Below the pieces are notes generated by a model. It searched no databases and was not told the DNA's origin. It saw only the letters and a list, made by a program, of their open reading frames with translations. A DNA stretch of 64,000 nt from Aestuariivirga sp. (lineage in GTDB: Bacteria; Pseudomonadota; Alphaproteobacteria; Rhizobiales; Aestuariivirgaceae): positions 1-64,000 of the forward strand of contig NZ_JADCDB010000020.1 in assembly GCF_020252395.1 (NCBI RefSeq), in the 5' to 3' direction. Position 1 is the first letter of the stretch. The number at the start of each line of letters is the position of its first letter. Position numbers and translations under genes: made by a program. Positions 34,599 to 42,743 of this stretch are shown here, piece by piece.

Positions 34599-35513
34599 AT
34601 GCCAGCCAGCGCACCGGGATACGGAACAGGAATTCTGCTCGTACTCGGCGCCACCGCCGGTTGGAGCCTGGCCGGCGTGTTCGTGCGCTTCATGCCCGGC
34701 CTCGATGGCTGGCAGATCAACTGCTGGCGCGGCTTCTGGATGTCGGTGTTCCTGCTTGCCTATCTGGTGGGGGTCTATGGCAACCGGACGCTGGCAAAGT
34801 TCCGGGAAATCCCGGTCCCCGCCATGCTGACAGTTGCAGGTTTCTTCTCCGCCGGTTCCACGCTCTACGTCACGTCGCTGACGCTTGCGGGGACTGCCAC
34901 CGTATCCGTGATCGGCGCCCTGTCGCCGATCTTTGCCGGCCTGCTCAGCCCCTGGCTCACCCATGAGAAGCCGTCGCTTGCCTCGTGGTCGGCCGCAATC
35001 ATGGCGGTCATCGGCGTTGGCATCATCGCCTGGGATGGCGTCTCGGGTGGAAACGTCCTCGGCATTCTCCTGGCCCTTCTCGTGCCATTCTCCTTCTCGG
35101 TGCAGACCATGATGCTGCGCCGCTATCGCGCCTTCGACATGGTGCCGGCGATCTGCGCCGGCGGCTTCGCAACCTTCTTCCTGGCCGGTACGCTGGGCTA
35201 TGTCTTCGGTGGCCATGCCGGGGGTGGCTTCCAGGTCAACATGCACAGCGTCTTGTTGCTTGCGCTGATGGGGCCCCTGCAGCTGTCCATCCCGCTCGTG
35301 TGGTATGCCAGGGGCGCCAAGGCGGTGCCGGCTGTGACGCTCACGCTCGTTGCCATGCTGGACGTCGTGCTCAATCCCCTCTGGAGCTGGCTCGGCGTCG
35401 GCGAAGTTCCAACACATGCGGCTTTCGTTGGCGGATTGGTGATCGTCAGTGCGGTGGTGATCTCGATTTTCGGCGACCGCTGGCTGACCAGCCGCAAGGC
35501 ACAGGCCGCTTGA
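34599..35513 (+). CDS. EamA-family (DMT) transporter, first of a tandem pair
   Basis: 304 residues from the ATG at 34599; a GTG at 34494 would add 35 polar residues that do not look like a transporter N-terminus. Ten hydrophobic segments with the two EamA repeats. Overlaps the next transporter gene by 3 bases. The tandem arrangement raises the chance of a heteromer, or of two exporters with different substrates. Position after the dimethylglycine dehydrogenase-like gene hints at amine or amino acid export, by context only. Confidence 0.87.
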   Translation: MPASAPGYGTGILLVLGATAGWSLAGVFVRFMPGLDGWQINCWRGFWMSVFLLAYLVGVYGNRTLAKFREIPVPAMLTVAGFFSAGSTLYVTSLTLAGTATVSVIGALSPIFAGLLSPWLTHEKPSLASWSAAIMAVIGVGIIAWDGVSGGNVLGILLALLVPFSFSVQTMMLRRYRAFDMVPAICAGGFATFFLAGTLGYVFGGHAGGGFQVNMHSVLLLALMGPLQLSIPLVWYARGAKAVPAVTLTLVAMLDVVLNPLWSWLGVGEVPTHAAFVGGLVIVSAVVISIFGDRWLTSRKAQAA

Positions 35514-36397
35514 TGCAAAGTTCGAAGGCAACTCTCGTTGGCTTCACGGCCATCCTGATGTGGGCATCGCTCGCGCTCATGAGTGCGGCAAGCGGCAGGG
35601 TGCCGCCGTTCCAGCTGGCGGCCATGACGTTCCTCATCGGCGGGCTGATGGGTGCGGTCACATGGCCGTTCCGCGGAGGCGCGGCCTCGGCGCTCCGGCA
35701 GAGCTGGCAAGTGTGGCTGCTGGGTGTCGCGGGCCTTTTCGGTTACCATTTCGTTTATTTCAGCGCCATTCGCGCGGCGCCCGCGGTGGAAGTGAGCCTT
35801 ATCGCCTATCTCTGGCCGCTGTTCCTCGTCGTGTTCTCTGCCTTTCTGCCCGGCGAGAAGTTGCGGCTGCATCACGTCGCCGGTGTCCTGCTGGGCCTCA
35901 TCGGTGCGGCGCTCATCATCACGCGCGGCAAGGGTCTGCTGCCAGCCGGCGGCTTCAGCGCAGGCCACGCGCTGGCATTCCTGTGCGCCTTGATCTGGGC
36001 CGGCTACTCTGTTCTCTCGCGCCGTTTCGGAAAGGTGCCGACCGATGTGGTGGCGGGCTACTGCCTCTTCACCGCGCTGCTTTCGACACTCTGCCACATG
36101 GTTTTTGAGACCACCGTGTGGCCTGTGGGCCCAATACAATGGGGGGCGGTGCTCGGCCTCGGTCTGCTGCCCGTGGGTGCTGCCTTCTACACCTGGGACC
36201 ATGGCGTGAAACACGGTGACATCATGGTGCTGGGCGCTGCATCCTATGCCTCGCCGCTGCTCTCCACACTTGTCCTCGTCACGACGGGTTATGCCGCCCT
36301 GACATGGCCGGTTGCCGCTGCCTGCCTGCTCATCACGCTTGGGGCTGTCATTGCCGCCAAGGACATGCTGTTCAGGCGCGTGCCGGCGCCTACCTGA
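35513..36397 (+). CDS. EamA-family (DMT) transporter, second of a tandem pair
   Basis: 294 residues, ten hydrophobic segments. ATG at 35513 shares its A with the stop codon of the preceding transporter. I-A-Y-L-W-P-L is the conserved helix-4 feature of this subfamily (aromatic or general amino acid exporters are known relatives). The 3' end overlaps the gloB end by 8 bp, convergently. Confidence 0.88.
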   Translation: MQSSKATLVGFTAILMWASLALMSAASGRVPPFQLAAMTFLIGGLMGAVTWPFRGGAASALRQSWQVWLLGVAGLFGYHFVYFSAIRAAPAVEVSLIAYLWPLFLVVFSAFLPGEKLRLHHVAGVLLGLIGAALIITRGKGLLPAGGFSAGHALAFLCALIWAGYSVLSRRFGKVPTDVVAGYCLFTALLSTLCHMVFETTVWPVGPIQWGAVLGLGLLPVGAAFYTWDHGVKHGDIMVLGAASYASPLLSTLVLVTTGYAALTWPVAAACLLITLGAVIAAKDMLFRRVPAPT

Positions 36398-37163
36398 AGC
36401 TGTTCTTGCGTTCGCGCAGTGCGGCGAAGACCGCCGCGTCGCTTGCACCTTCGAGGCCAAGGGTCTTCCGGATCTCCGCGCTGCCGGTGCGCAGGAAAGG
36501 GTTGGCGGAGAGCTCGCCCCCGATGGTTGAGGGGCAGGTCATCCTGCCTTCTGCGCGAAGTTGCTCCACCTCGGCGGCGCGCTGGGCCAGCGTCAGATTG
36601 CCGGGCTCGACAGTGAGCGCGAAGCGGGCGTTGGACTGCGTGTATTCATGGCCGCAATAGAGCCGCGTGGCTGGCGGAAGGGCCGCGAATTGGGCAACTG
36701 AATGGTACATCTGCTCCGGGGTGCCCTCGAACACACGGCCGCAGCCCAGCGAGAACAGGGTGTCGCCCGCGAACACCGCTTCTTCGGCGGGCATGTGATA
36801 GGCGATGTGCCCCAGCGTGTGGCCAGGGCAATCCATCACCCGCACGTCACGGCCTGCCCAGGTGAAGCGATCGCCACCGGATACTTCGTGCCCGATGCCG
36901 GGTATCTTCAAAGCTTCCGCGCGCGGCCCGGTGATGCTGCAGCCATAACGTTTCTGCAGCGCCAGGTTGCCCTCCACATGGTCGCCATGATGGTGCGTGG
37001 TCAGTATGTGGGTGAGCTTCCAGCCCTTCGCTTCCAGCTGGCGCTCGATTTCGGCCTCGTCAGGGGCATCAATGGCGGCGGTGGCGCGGGTCTTGTGGTC
37101 ATGCAGCAGAAGGCCGTAGTTGTCGGACCGGCAGATGAACTGGTGGAAGATGAGGTCTGGCAT
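36390..37163 (-). CDS. gloB: GloB, hydroxyacylglutathione hydrolase (glyoxalase II)
   Basis: Hydrolyses S-D-lactoylglutathione in methylglyoxal detoxification. 257 residues from the ATG at 37163. The metallo-beta-lactamase dinuclear site T-H-H-H-G-D-H is at about 55-61, and further ligands appear in C-P-G-H-T-L-G-H, F-A-G-D-T-L-F and C-G-H-E-Y-T. The C-terminal glyoxalase II domain carries N-P-F-L-R. Divergent from the methyltransferase gene. Confidence 0.94.
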   Translation of the reverse strand: MPDLIFHQFICRSDNYGLLLHDHKTRATAAIDAPDEAEIERQLEAKGWKLTHILTTHHHGDHVEGNLALQKRYGCSITGPRAEALKIPGIGHEVSGGDRFTWAGRDVRVMDCPGHTLGHIAYHMPAEEAVFAGDTLFSLGCGRVFEGTPEQMYHSVAQFAALPPATRLYCGHEYTQSNARFALTVEPGNLTLAQRAAEVEQLRAEGRMTCPSTIGGELSANPFLRTGSAEIRKTLGLEGASDAAVFAALRERKNSFR

Positions 37164-37226
37164 GTCTTGTTCCGATGCTGTCGTGCCGGATGATCTGTTT
37201 ACTGTGGTGGGGTAGGCTTTGGTGCG

Positions 37227-37967
37227 ATGGATATCGTCGATCTGAGGGAGTTTTACGGCAGCCGGCTCGGCTTGGCCACACGGCGTTCGCTGACGGGCCA
37301 GTTGAGGCCCCGCCTGGCTGGGCTGCCGGGGGTGCGGGTGATGGGATTGGGCTATGCCATGCCCTATCTCTCCGATTGCATCGTCAAGCCGGAGGCGCAA
37401 CTCGCCTTCATGATGGCCCGGCAGGGTGTCTTCCGCTGGCCCGAGAATGGCGCAGTCCAGTCCGCGCTGGTCGATGAATGTGACCTCCCGCTGCTCGAAA
37501 GCGTGGTGGATTTGGCCCTGGTTGTGCACGGGCTGGAACTGACCGATGCTCCCCAGGAAATGCTGCGCGAAATCTGGCGCGTGCTGGCGCCGCAGGGCCG
37601 CCTGTTCCTGGTGGTGCCCAACCGCCGCGGCGTCTGGGCCCGGTTCGATACCTCGCCCTTCGGCCATGGCCAGCCTTTTTCAAAGCCGCAGCTTTCAGTC
37701 CTGCTGAAGGAAAGCCAGTTCTCGGTGGTCTCATGGTCCTATGCGTTGTATTTTCCGCCCTCGACCAGCGCGGCGATGCTCTCTGCGGCCCCCGCCATTG
37801 AGGGCCTTGGGTCGCGGCTGATGCCGGCCCTCCCGGGCGCCATCATCGTAGAGGCGGCAAAGCAGGTCTATGCGGTGGCCCAAGGCAAGCGGCTGCGCCG
37901 CCTTCCTTCCCGTGCCCGGCCGGCGCTGGCGTCTGTTCCCGCCAAGGGCGCATGGCGGCATCCCTAG
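37227..37967 (+). CDS. Class I SAM-dependent methyltransferase
   Basis: 246 residues, Methyltransf_11-like. The usual glycine-rich SAM motif is weak (V-R-V-M-G-L-G-Y-A), but D-L-A-L-V-V-H-G-L-E and L-A-P-Q-G-R-L-F-L-V-V-P are typical of motifs II-III. The substrate is unknown. The gene is conserved beside gloB in Hyphomicrobiales, and its 3' end reaches close to the chorismate mutase start. Confidence 0.8.
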   Translation: MDIVDLREFYGSRLGLATRRSLTGQLRPRLAGLPGVRVMGLGYAMPYLSDCIVKPEAQLAFMMARQGVFRWPENGAVQSALVDECDLPLLESVVDLALVVHGLELTDAPQEMLREIWRVLAPQGRLFLVVPNRRGVWARFDTSPFGHGQPFSKPQLSVLLKESQFSVVSWSYALYFPPSTSAAMLSAAPAIEGLGSRLMPALPGAIIVEAAKQVYAVAQGKRLRRLPSRARPALASVPAKGAWRHP

Positions 37968-38053
37968 GTCAGGATTGCATTTTTAGGGCCGGCGCCTATG
38001 AATACCTCGCCCCGGCGGCCTTCCGCGCCGGCTTGCAGCGAGCCCGCCGATCG

Positions 38054-38815
38054 ATGATTGCCGACAGCCCCGAATCCTCACTCGACGCAATCCGGCGCGA
38101 GATCGATTCGATCGATGACCGGATTCTCCGTCTGTTAGTGAGGCGCTCTGCCGCGACAGCGAAGGTCAAGGCCACCAAGGCGCAAGACGGGTCCATCGCA
38201 TCGTCGCCCTTCCGCCCGGCGCGCGAGGCCGCGATGATGCGCCGGCTGATCGAAGAGGCCGGCAGCGCCCTCAGCCCCCAACTGCTGGTGCGTCTTTGGC
38301 GGGTGATCCTGTCAGCCTCCATCCAGTCGCAGGCTCCCGTGACGCTGCATATGGACGGCGCGCAGGGGCGCGACCTCGCCATGCGCCTGCTCGCCGCCCA
38401 TCATTTTTGTGACATGAAAGTGGAGCTTCACACGAGTCCCTCCCGCGCACTTGGAGCGGTGGGCGCTGCACCGGGCGATCTGGCGCTGATCGCACCCGGT
38501 TCGGACTGGGCCGCCGGTTTTGCCGAAGGCGCGGCCGGCAGCGCTCAGGTGATCTTGACGCTTCCCGTGCTTGCACGAAGCAGTCAGCCGCGGCTTCTGG
38601 TGTTCGGCCATGCTGCCCCGCAGCCGAGCGGCGATGACGAAACGCTGCTCCTGGTGCCCGGGGAAAAGGTCACGGTGGTGGGAGCGCTGTGGCAGGTGTA
38701 TTCCGGCACCGCGACGCTCGCCAGCCTTAACGGGTTTCTCGACCACCCGCCATCCCTTCATCCCGGCACCCGCATCGCCGGGCGCTATCCCCGTCCGCTC
38801 AAGGTTTCGCAATGA
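38054..38815 (+). CDS. Chorismate mutase with an extra C-terminal domain
   Basis: 253 residues from the ATG at 38054. Residues 1-90 are an AroQ-type chorismate mutase ([13 protein letters not shown], then the basic R-P-A-R-E segment and a third helix with L-W-R-V-I). The remaining about 160 residues look like a reduced prephenate-dehydratase or periplasmic-binding-like domain without a recognisable catalytic T-R-F motif. It is the first gene of an aromatic amino acid cluster with hisC and tyrA, overlapping hisC by 4 bp. Confidence 0.84.
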   Translation: MIADSPESSLDAIRREIDSIDDRILRLLVRRSAATAKVKATKAQDGSIASSPFRPAREAAMMRRLIEEAGSALSPQLLVRLWRVILSASIQSQAPVTLHMDGAQGRDLAMRLLAAHHFCDMKVELHTSPSRALGAVGAAPGDLALIAPGSDWAAGFAEGAAGSAQVILTLPVLARSSQPRLLVFGHAAPQPSGDDETLLLVPGEKVTVVGALWQVYSGTATLASLNGFLDHPPSLHPGTRIAGRYPRPLKVSQ

Positions 38816-39903
38816 CAGCTATCCGTCCCCAGCCCAAGCCCGGCATTCTCGGCATTGCGGCCTATGTGCCCGGAAAGAGCGGCGCCAAAGGCGCCAAGGT
38901 GCATAAGCTGTCCTCCAACGAGTCGCCCATCGGCGCGAGCCAGAGGGCGGTCGATGCCTACAAGGCCGCCGCGGCCACGCTGGAACTCTATCCTGATGGC
39001 GCCGCCACGCTGCTGCGCAACGCCATTGCCGCCCGCTTCGGACTGAAGGCGGAGAACATCGTCTGCGGTGCAGGCTCCGATGAATTGCTGCAGCTTCTCG
39101 CCCATGCCTATCTGAACCCGGGCGACGAAGCGATCTACAACCAGTATGGTTTCCTGGTCTATCCGATCGCCATCCAGTCGAACGGCGCTACGGCCGTAGT
39201 GGCCCCAGAGGCGGGTTATCTGGCGGATGTGGACGCGATTCTTGCGCGTGTCAGCCCGCGCACCAAGATCGTTTTCCTTGCCAATCCGAACAATCCGACG
39301 GGGCGCTATCTTCCGTTCAGCGAGGTGAAGCGTCTGCACGCTGGTCTGCCCGGCCATGTGCTGCTGGTTCTCGATGCAGCCTATGCGGAGTATGTGCGCC
39401 GCAACGACTACGAAGCCGGCATCGAGCTCGTTGCCACCTCGGACAATGTGGTGATGACGCGCACCTACTCGAAGATCTTCGGCCTCGCTGCGCTGCGGCT
39501 CGGCTGGGCCTATTGCCCGGCTCATGTGGCGGACGTGCTGAATCGCGTGCGCGGACCGTTCAATATCAGCGCGCCAGCGATCGCCGCCGGTGTCGCAGCC
39601 ATCGAGGATCATGACTTCGTCGAACGCGCCGTCGCCCATAACGAACATTGGCTGCCGTGGGTGACGAGGGAACTCTCTTCCCTTGGGCTCGAGGTGACGC
39701 CGAGCGTCGGTAACTTCGTGCTGGTGCATTTCCCACGGACCGACAAGCACAATGCCCATGCGGCGGATGCGTTCCTGCAGGAGCATGGCTTCGTCGTGCG
39801 CCGCATGGACGCCTACGGCCTCCCGGGGGCGCTGCGCATCACCATCGGCACCGAGGAGGCGAACCGCGGACTCGTGGCCTGCCTGAGAGATTTTCTGTCA
39901 TGA
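38812..39903 (+). CDS. hisC: HisC-type histidinol-phosphate/aromatic aminotransferase
   Basis: PLP-dependent class I aminotransferase, 363 residues. L-S-S-N-E-S-P near the N-terminus, N-P-N-N-P-T-G-R and the PLP lysine region [10 protein letters not shown] identify the HisC subgroup. Placed between chorismate mutase and tyrA, so it probably works on prephenate or aromatic keto acids as well as, or instead of, imidazole acetol phosphate. Overlaps its neighbours by 4 bp on both sides. Confidence 0.92.
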   Translation: MTAIRPQPKPGILGIAAYVPGKSGAKGAKVHKLSSNESPIGASQRAVDAYKAAAATLELYPDGAATLLRNAIAARFGLKAENIVCGAGSDELLQLLAHAYLNPGDEAIYNQYGFLVYPIAIQSNGATAVVAPEAGYLADVDAILARVSPRTKIVFLANPNNPTGRYLPFSEVKRLHAGLPGHVLLVLDAAYAEYVRRNDYEAGIELVATSDNVVMTRTYSKIFGLAALRLGWAYCPAHVADVLNRVRGPFNISAPAIAAGVAAIEDHDFVERAVAHNEHWLPWVTRELSSLGLEVTPSVGNFVLVHFPRTDKHNAHAADAFLQEHGFVVRRMDAYGLPGALRITIGTEEANRGLVACLRDFLS

Positions 39904-40823
39904 CGAAATTGTTCGATCGCGTTTCCCTGATCGGCATCGGTCTCATTGGCTCGTCACTTGCCCACGCCATGCGCAAGCAGGCCCTGGCGCGGGAGATCAC
40001 CGGCTATGCGCGCAGCGAGGCGACACGGGCCAAGGCGCTGGAACTTGGCCTCGTTGACCGGGTCTTTCCGACTGCGGCCGAGGCCGCAAGCGATGCGGAC
40101 CTCGTGATCCTCTGCTCGCCGGTGGGAACCTATGGGGCCCTCGCGCAGGAGGTTGGCCCCACGCTGAAGCCTGGCGCCATTCTCACTGACGTGGGCTCGG
40201 TGAAAGGCGCCGTGGTGAAGGACGTGCTGCCGCACGTTCCGCAGTCTGCGCATTTCATACCGGGCCACCCCATCGCCGGCACCGAACAATCGGGCCCGGA
40301 ATCGGGCTTTGCCGAACTCTTCACCAACCGTTGGTGCATCCTGACGCCACTGCCCGAGGCTGAGCCTGCCGCCGTTGAACGGCTTGCCGATTTCTGGCGC
40401 GCCTGCGGCTCGAACGTCGAGATCATGACGGCGGAGCACCATGATCTGGTTCTCGCCATCACCAGCCATCTGCCGCATCTCATCGCCTACAATATCGTGT
40501 CGACGGCGGCCGACCTTGAGGAGGTGACGTCCTCCGAGGTCATCAAGTACTCCGCCGGCGGCTTCCGCGATTTCACCCGCATCGCAGCGTCTGATCCCAC
40601 CATGTGGCGCGACGTGTTTCTCAACAACAAGGATGCCGTGCTGGAAATGCTCGGCCGCTTCTCGGAGGACCTCTCTGCCCTGCAGCGGGCCATCCGCTGG
40701 GGCGACGGCGACATGTTGTTCGATGTCTTCACCCGTTCGCGGCAGGTTCGCCGCAGCATCATTGCGGCCGGTCAGGATACGGCCTCTCCAGACTTCGGGC
40801 GCGGGGCGCCGAAGACACCGTGA
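39900..40823 (+). CDS. tyrC: Prephenate/arogenate dehydrogenase
   Basis: NAD(P)-dependent oxidative decarboxylation in tyrosine synthesis. 307 residues. Rossmann motif [25 protein letters not shown] with the conserved His, and the S-H-L-P-H-L-I-A segment. Last gene of the chorismate mutase-hisC-tyrC operon. Both the cyclohexadienyl (TyrC) and prephenate-specific forms look like this; I cannot decide by eye. Confidence 0.92.
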   Translation: MTKLFDRVSLIGIGLIGSSLAHAMRKQALAREITGYARSEATRAKALELGLVDRVFPTAAEAASDADLVILCSPVGTYGALAQEVGPTLKPGAILTDVGSVKGAVVKDVLPHVPQSAHFIPGHPIAGTEQSGPESGFAELFTNRWCILTPLPEAEPAAVERLADFWRACGSNVEIMTAEHHDLVLAITSHLPHLIAYNIVSTAADLEEVTSSEVIKYSAGGFRDFTRIAASDPTMWRDVFLNNKDAVLEMLGRFSEDLSALQRAIRWGDGDMLFDVFTRSRQVRRSIIAAGQDTASPDFGRGAPKTP

Positions 40824-40826
40824 AGC

Positions 40827-41738
40827 TCAGTACAGGGGTCTCAGTTCCGTCACCTGAAAGGGGCCAATATACAGCACGCCGTCCTTGGCGATGATGGGCA
40901 CCTTGGCGTCGTTGCCGAGAAGCCCGAGCATGGTGCGGAGATTGGCGAGCTTGCTGTCCGAGAGGCCAAGCTGCGGGCCTGCGGCGGCGAGGAGCGCGCG
41001 GATGTCATTGGTTTCGGTGTCGATCTGACCTGAAACACGGTGCTGCGGTTCCAGCGCCAGCGTGCCGGAACCCCAATAGCGGAGCTGGCCCTGTTGAAGT
41101 TCCATCTTGTTAATCTTGAGGCTCTGGCCGGCGTTGAGCGTCCCGCGCAGTGTGGCCGTGTCCAGCGCGAGCGGCGGTTTGCCGGTGGGTTGCAAGGTGA
41201 CCTGGCTTGCATCGAATGCAATCTCTATTGTGGCCGCAGCGCTGGGCCGGGTAAACAGCATCAGCTTGCCGGCTTGACCCACCCCGGCGGCAGACGCTCC
41301 GGGCAACTCGGCCGAAAAGGATGGCTGTCCGTCCCTTCCGAAGGTGACCGCTGCCAGTGCCCGCTGGTGCTTGATCTCTGTCGCCCCAGCGATGGGACCC
41401 GTCAGCGTAGTGGGTCCATCGACCAGGGCGGCGATCTGCCAGGGCGCATAGGCCAGCGCGACCATCAGCAGATTTGTGGCGCGCAGTTCGACGCCGCCGT
41501 CCCAGCTTAGTTTGGGTGACGGGCAGGTGAACTCAAAACGGAAGGGGTAGCCTCCCCAGCTCTCCTTGCTGCAGACAAGTGTCAGGCCCTGCGCAGCGAG
41601 GTCCGCCCGGGTTACGGTGAAACGCTGCTTGGCGATGCCGGAGGCCACCAACCAGTAGGCAGACCAAAGCAACGCCAGGGCGAGGATAATGGTCAGCGGG
41701 AGGAACATCCTCCACGGGCGAGGGGCGGCATTCGGCAT
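40827..41738 (-). CDS. DUF2125 family protein, membrane-anchored
   Basis: 303 residues with one N-terminal membrane segment at about 13-32 (L-T-I-I-L-A-L-A-L-L-W-S-A-Y-W). The rest is beta-rich with the conserved S-W-G-G-Y-P-F-R-F-E motif and a repeated L-x-x-G-x-L pattern, as in proteins of this family facing the periplasm. Function unknown. Convergent with tyrC and divergent from the ChaC-like gene. Confidence 0.85.
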   Translation of the reverse strand: MPNAAPRPWRMFLPLTIILALALLWSAYWLVASGIAKQRFTVTRADLAAQGLTLVCSKESWGGYPFRFEFTCPSPKLSWDGGVELRATNLLMVALAYAPWQIAALVDGPTTLTGPIAGATEIKHQRALAAVTFGRDGQPSFSAELPGASAAGVGQAGKLMLFTRPSAAATIEIAFDASQVTLQPTGKPPLALDTATLRGTLNAGQSLKINKMELQQGQLRYWGSGTLALEPQHRVSGQIDTETNDIRALLAAAGPQLGLSDSKLANLRTMLGLLGNDAKVPIIAKDGVLYIGPFQVTELRPLY

Positions 41739-41778
41739 TTGATTCCGGATCGGCTTTCGCGTTAGTCAGATCAGCAGA

Positions 41779-42321
41779 ATGGAGCAGTTCTGGATTTTTG
41801 GCTATGGCTCGCTGATGTGGCGGCCGGGCTTCGCTTTCCTTAGGAGCGAGGCGGCGCGCGTCCACGGTTATCACCGCAGCCTGTGCGTCTACTCCTACGT
41901 TCATCGCGGTACACCGGAACAGCCGGGGCTGGTTCTTGGCCTCGACCGCGGCGGCTCCTGCCACGGCGTGGCCTTTGAAGTTGCGGCGGAACGCTGGGAA
42001 AACACCATCGCCTATCTCCGCGCGCGCGAACAGGTGACATCGGTTTACCTCGAAAGACGCAAGAACATAACGCTGATCGGCAGCCGCCAGAGGGTTGAAG
42101 CAACCACCTATGTGGTGGATCGCGCGCATCGGCAATATGCCGGCGTGCTCGATAACGATGCGCTGGAGCGCCATGTGCGGCTCGGTCAGGGCGTATCGGG
42201 CCACTGCACCGACTATGTCATGAACACCATTGCTCACCTGCGCGAGATCAAAATCCATGACCCCGCGCTGGAGCAGCTCGCCGGCCGGCTGGGCCTTCAG
42301 GCCGCAAGTGACTCACGCTGA
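41779..42321 (+). CDS. ChaC-family gamma-glutamylcyclotransferase
   Basis: Glutathione-specific cyclotransferase that yields 5-oxoproline and Cys-Gly. 180 residues. F-G-Y-G-S-L-M-W-x-P-G-F is at about 7-18 and the catalytic-type Glu lies in L-R-A-R-E-Q. The C-terminal helical part is intact. Overlaps the minus-strand unknown gene by 25 bp at the 3' ends. Confidence 0.9.
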   Translation: MEQFWIFGYGSLMWRPGFAFLRSEAARVHGYHRSLCVYSYVHRGTPEQPGLVLGLDRGGSCHGVAFEVAAERWENTIAYLRAREQVTSVYLERRKNITLIGSRQRVEATTYVVDRAHRQYAGVLDNDALERHVRLGQGVSGHCTDYVMNTIAHLREIKIHDPALEQLAGRLGLQAASDSR

Positions 42322-42704
42322 GTCGGCATTCGCCACAGATTCGGCTCGGCCCGCGGCGGCGGCGTCCCTTCCTCGAGCGTTGCGGCAAGGTCACGCAGCA
42401 CGCCCTCGGCAGCATCGGCGTCACGGGTGAGGAGATGCACGTGAATCTCATCGCCCGGCATGGGCGACACAGCTCCTGCGGGGCAAAGACCATCAGCACC
42501 GAACCGTCCGATCGACACGGCTGTTCTCACGCCGCCGCTGTTGCGGACGAGGACAAAAACCGCCCCGGCAACCGGCGGGCAGTGGCCGGGGAAGTAAATC
42601 GAGTGGATATAGGCTTGGCCTGACGCGCCGCGCCAGTACCAGAAGCGTTCGCCGAGGCCGGAATCCTCGGGGAGGGTGGCGGAGAGGGGGTAGCCTTGCA
42701 TCAT
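42297..42704 (-). CDS. Unknown protein, probable SOS-regulated leaderless gene
   Basis: 135 residues, no recognised domain. N-terminal half carries an aromatic-rich core (F-W-Y-W-R-G-A-S-G-x-x-Y-I-H-S-I-Y) followed by C-P-P, a V-F-V-L-V-R strand and an S-I-G-R-F-G segment. The C-terminal half is acidic, then proline-rich. A perfect GAAC-N7-GAAC LexA site ends 2 bases before the ATG (42704), overlapping the -10 region of a promoter with a consensus TTGACA -35. The mRNA would begin at or next to the start codon, so it is probably leaderless. Situated 39 bp downstream of nrdJ. I do not recognise the family, and a function should not be guessed. Confidence 0.7.
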   Translation of the reverse strand: MMQGYPLSATLPEDSGLGERFWYWRGASGQAYIHSIYFPGHCPPVAGAVFVLVRNSGGVRTAVSIGRFGADGLCPAGAVSPMPGDEIHVHLLTRDADAAEGVLRDLAATLEEGTPPPRAEPNLWRMPTQRESLAA

Positions 42705-42706
42705 GA

Positions 42707-42739
42707 GAACAAAAATAGAACATACGGCGTGGCTGTCAA
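42707..42739 (-). promoter_or_regulatory. SOS-type promoter with perfect LexA box
   Basis: On the minus strand: TTGACA at 42739-42734 (5 bp after the nrdJ stop), 16-bp spacer, TATTTT as -10, predicted start at about 42705. GTTC-N7-GTTC (42721-42707) covers the -10. This repeat is the established alphaproteobacterial LexA motif. Confidence 0.65.
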
Positions 42740-42743
42740 GCCC

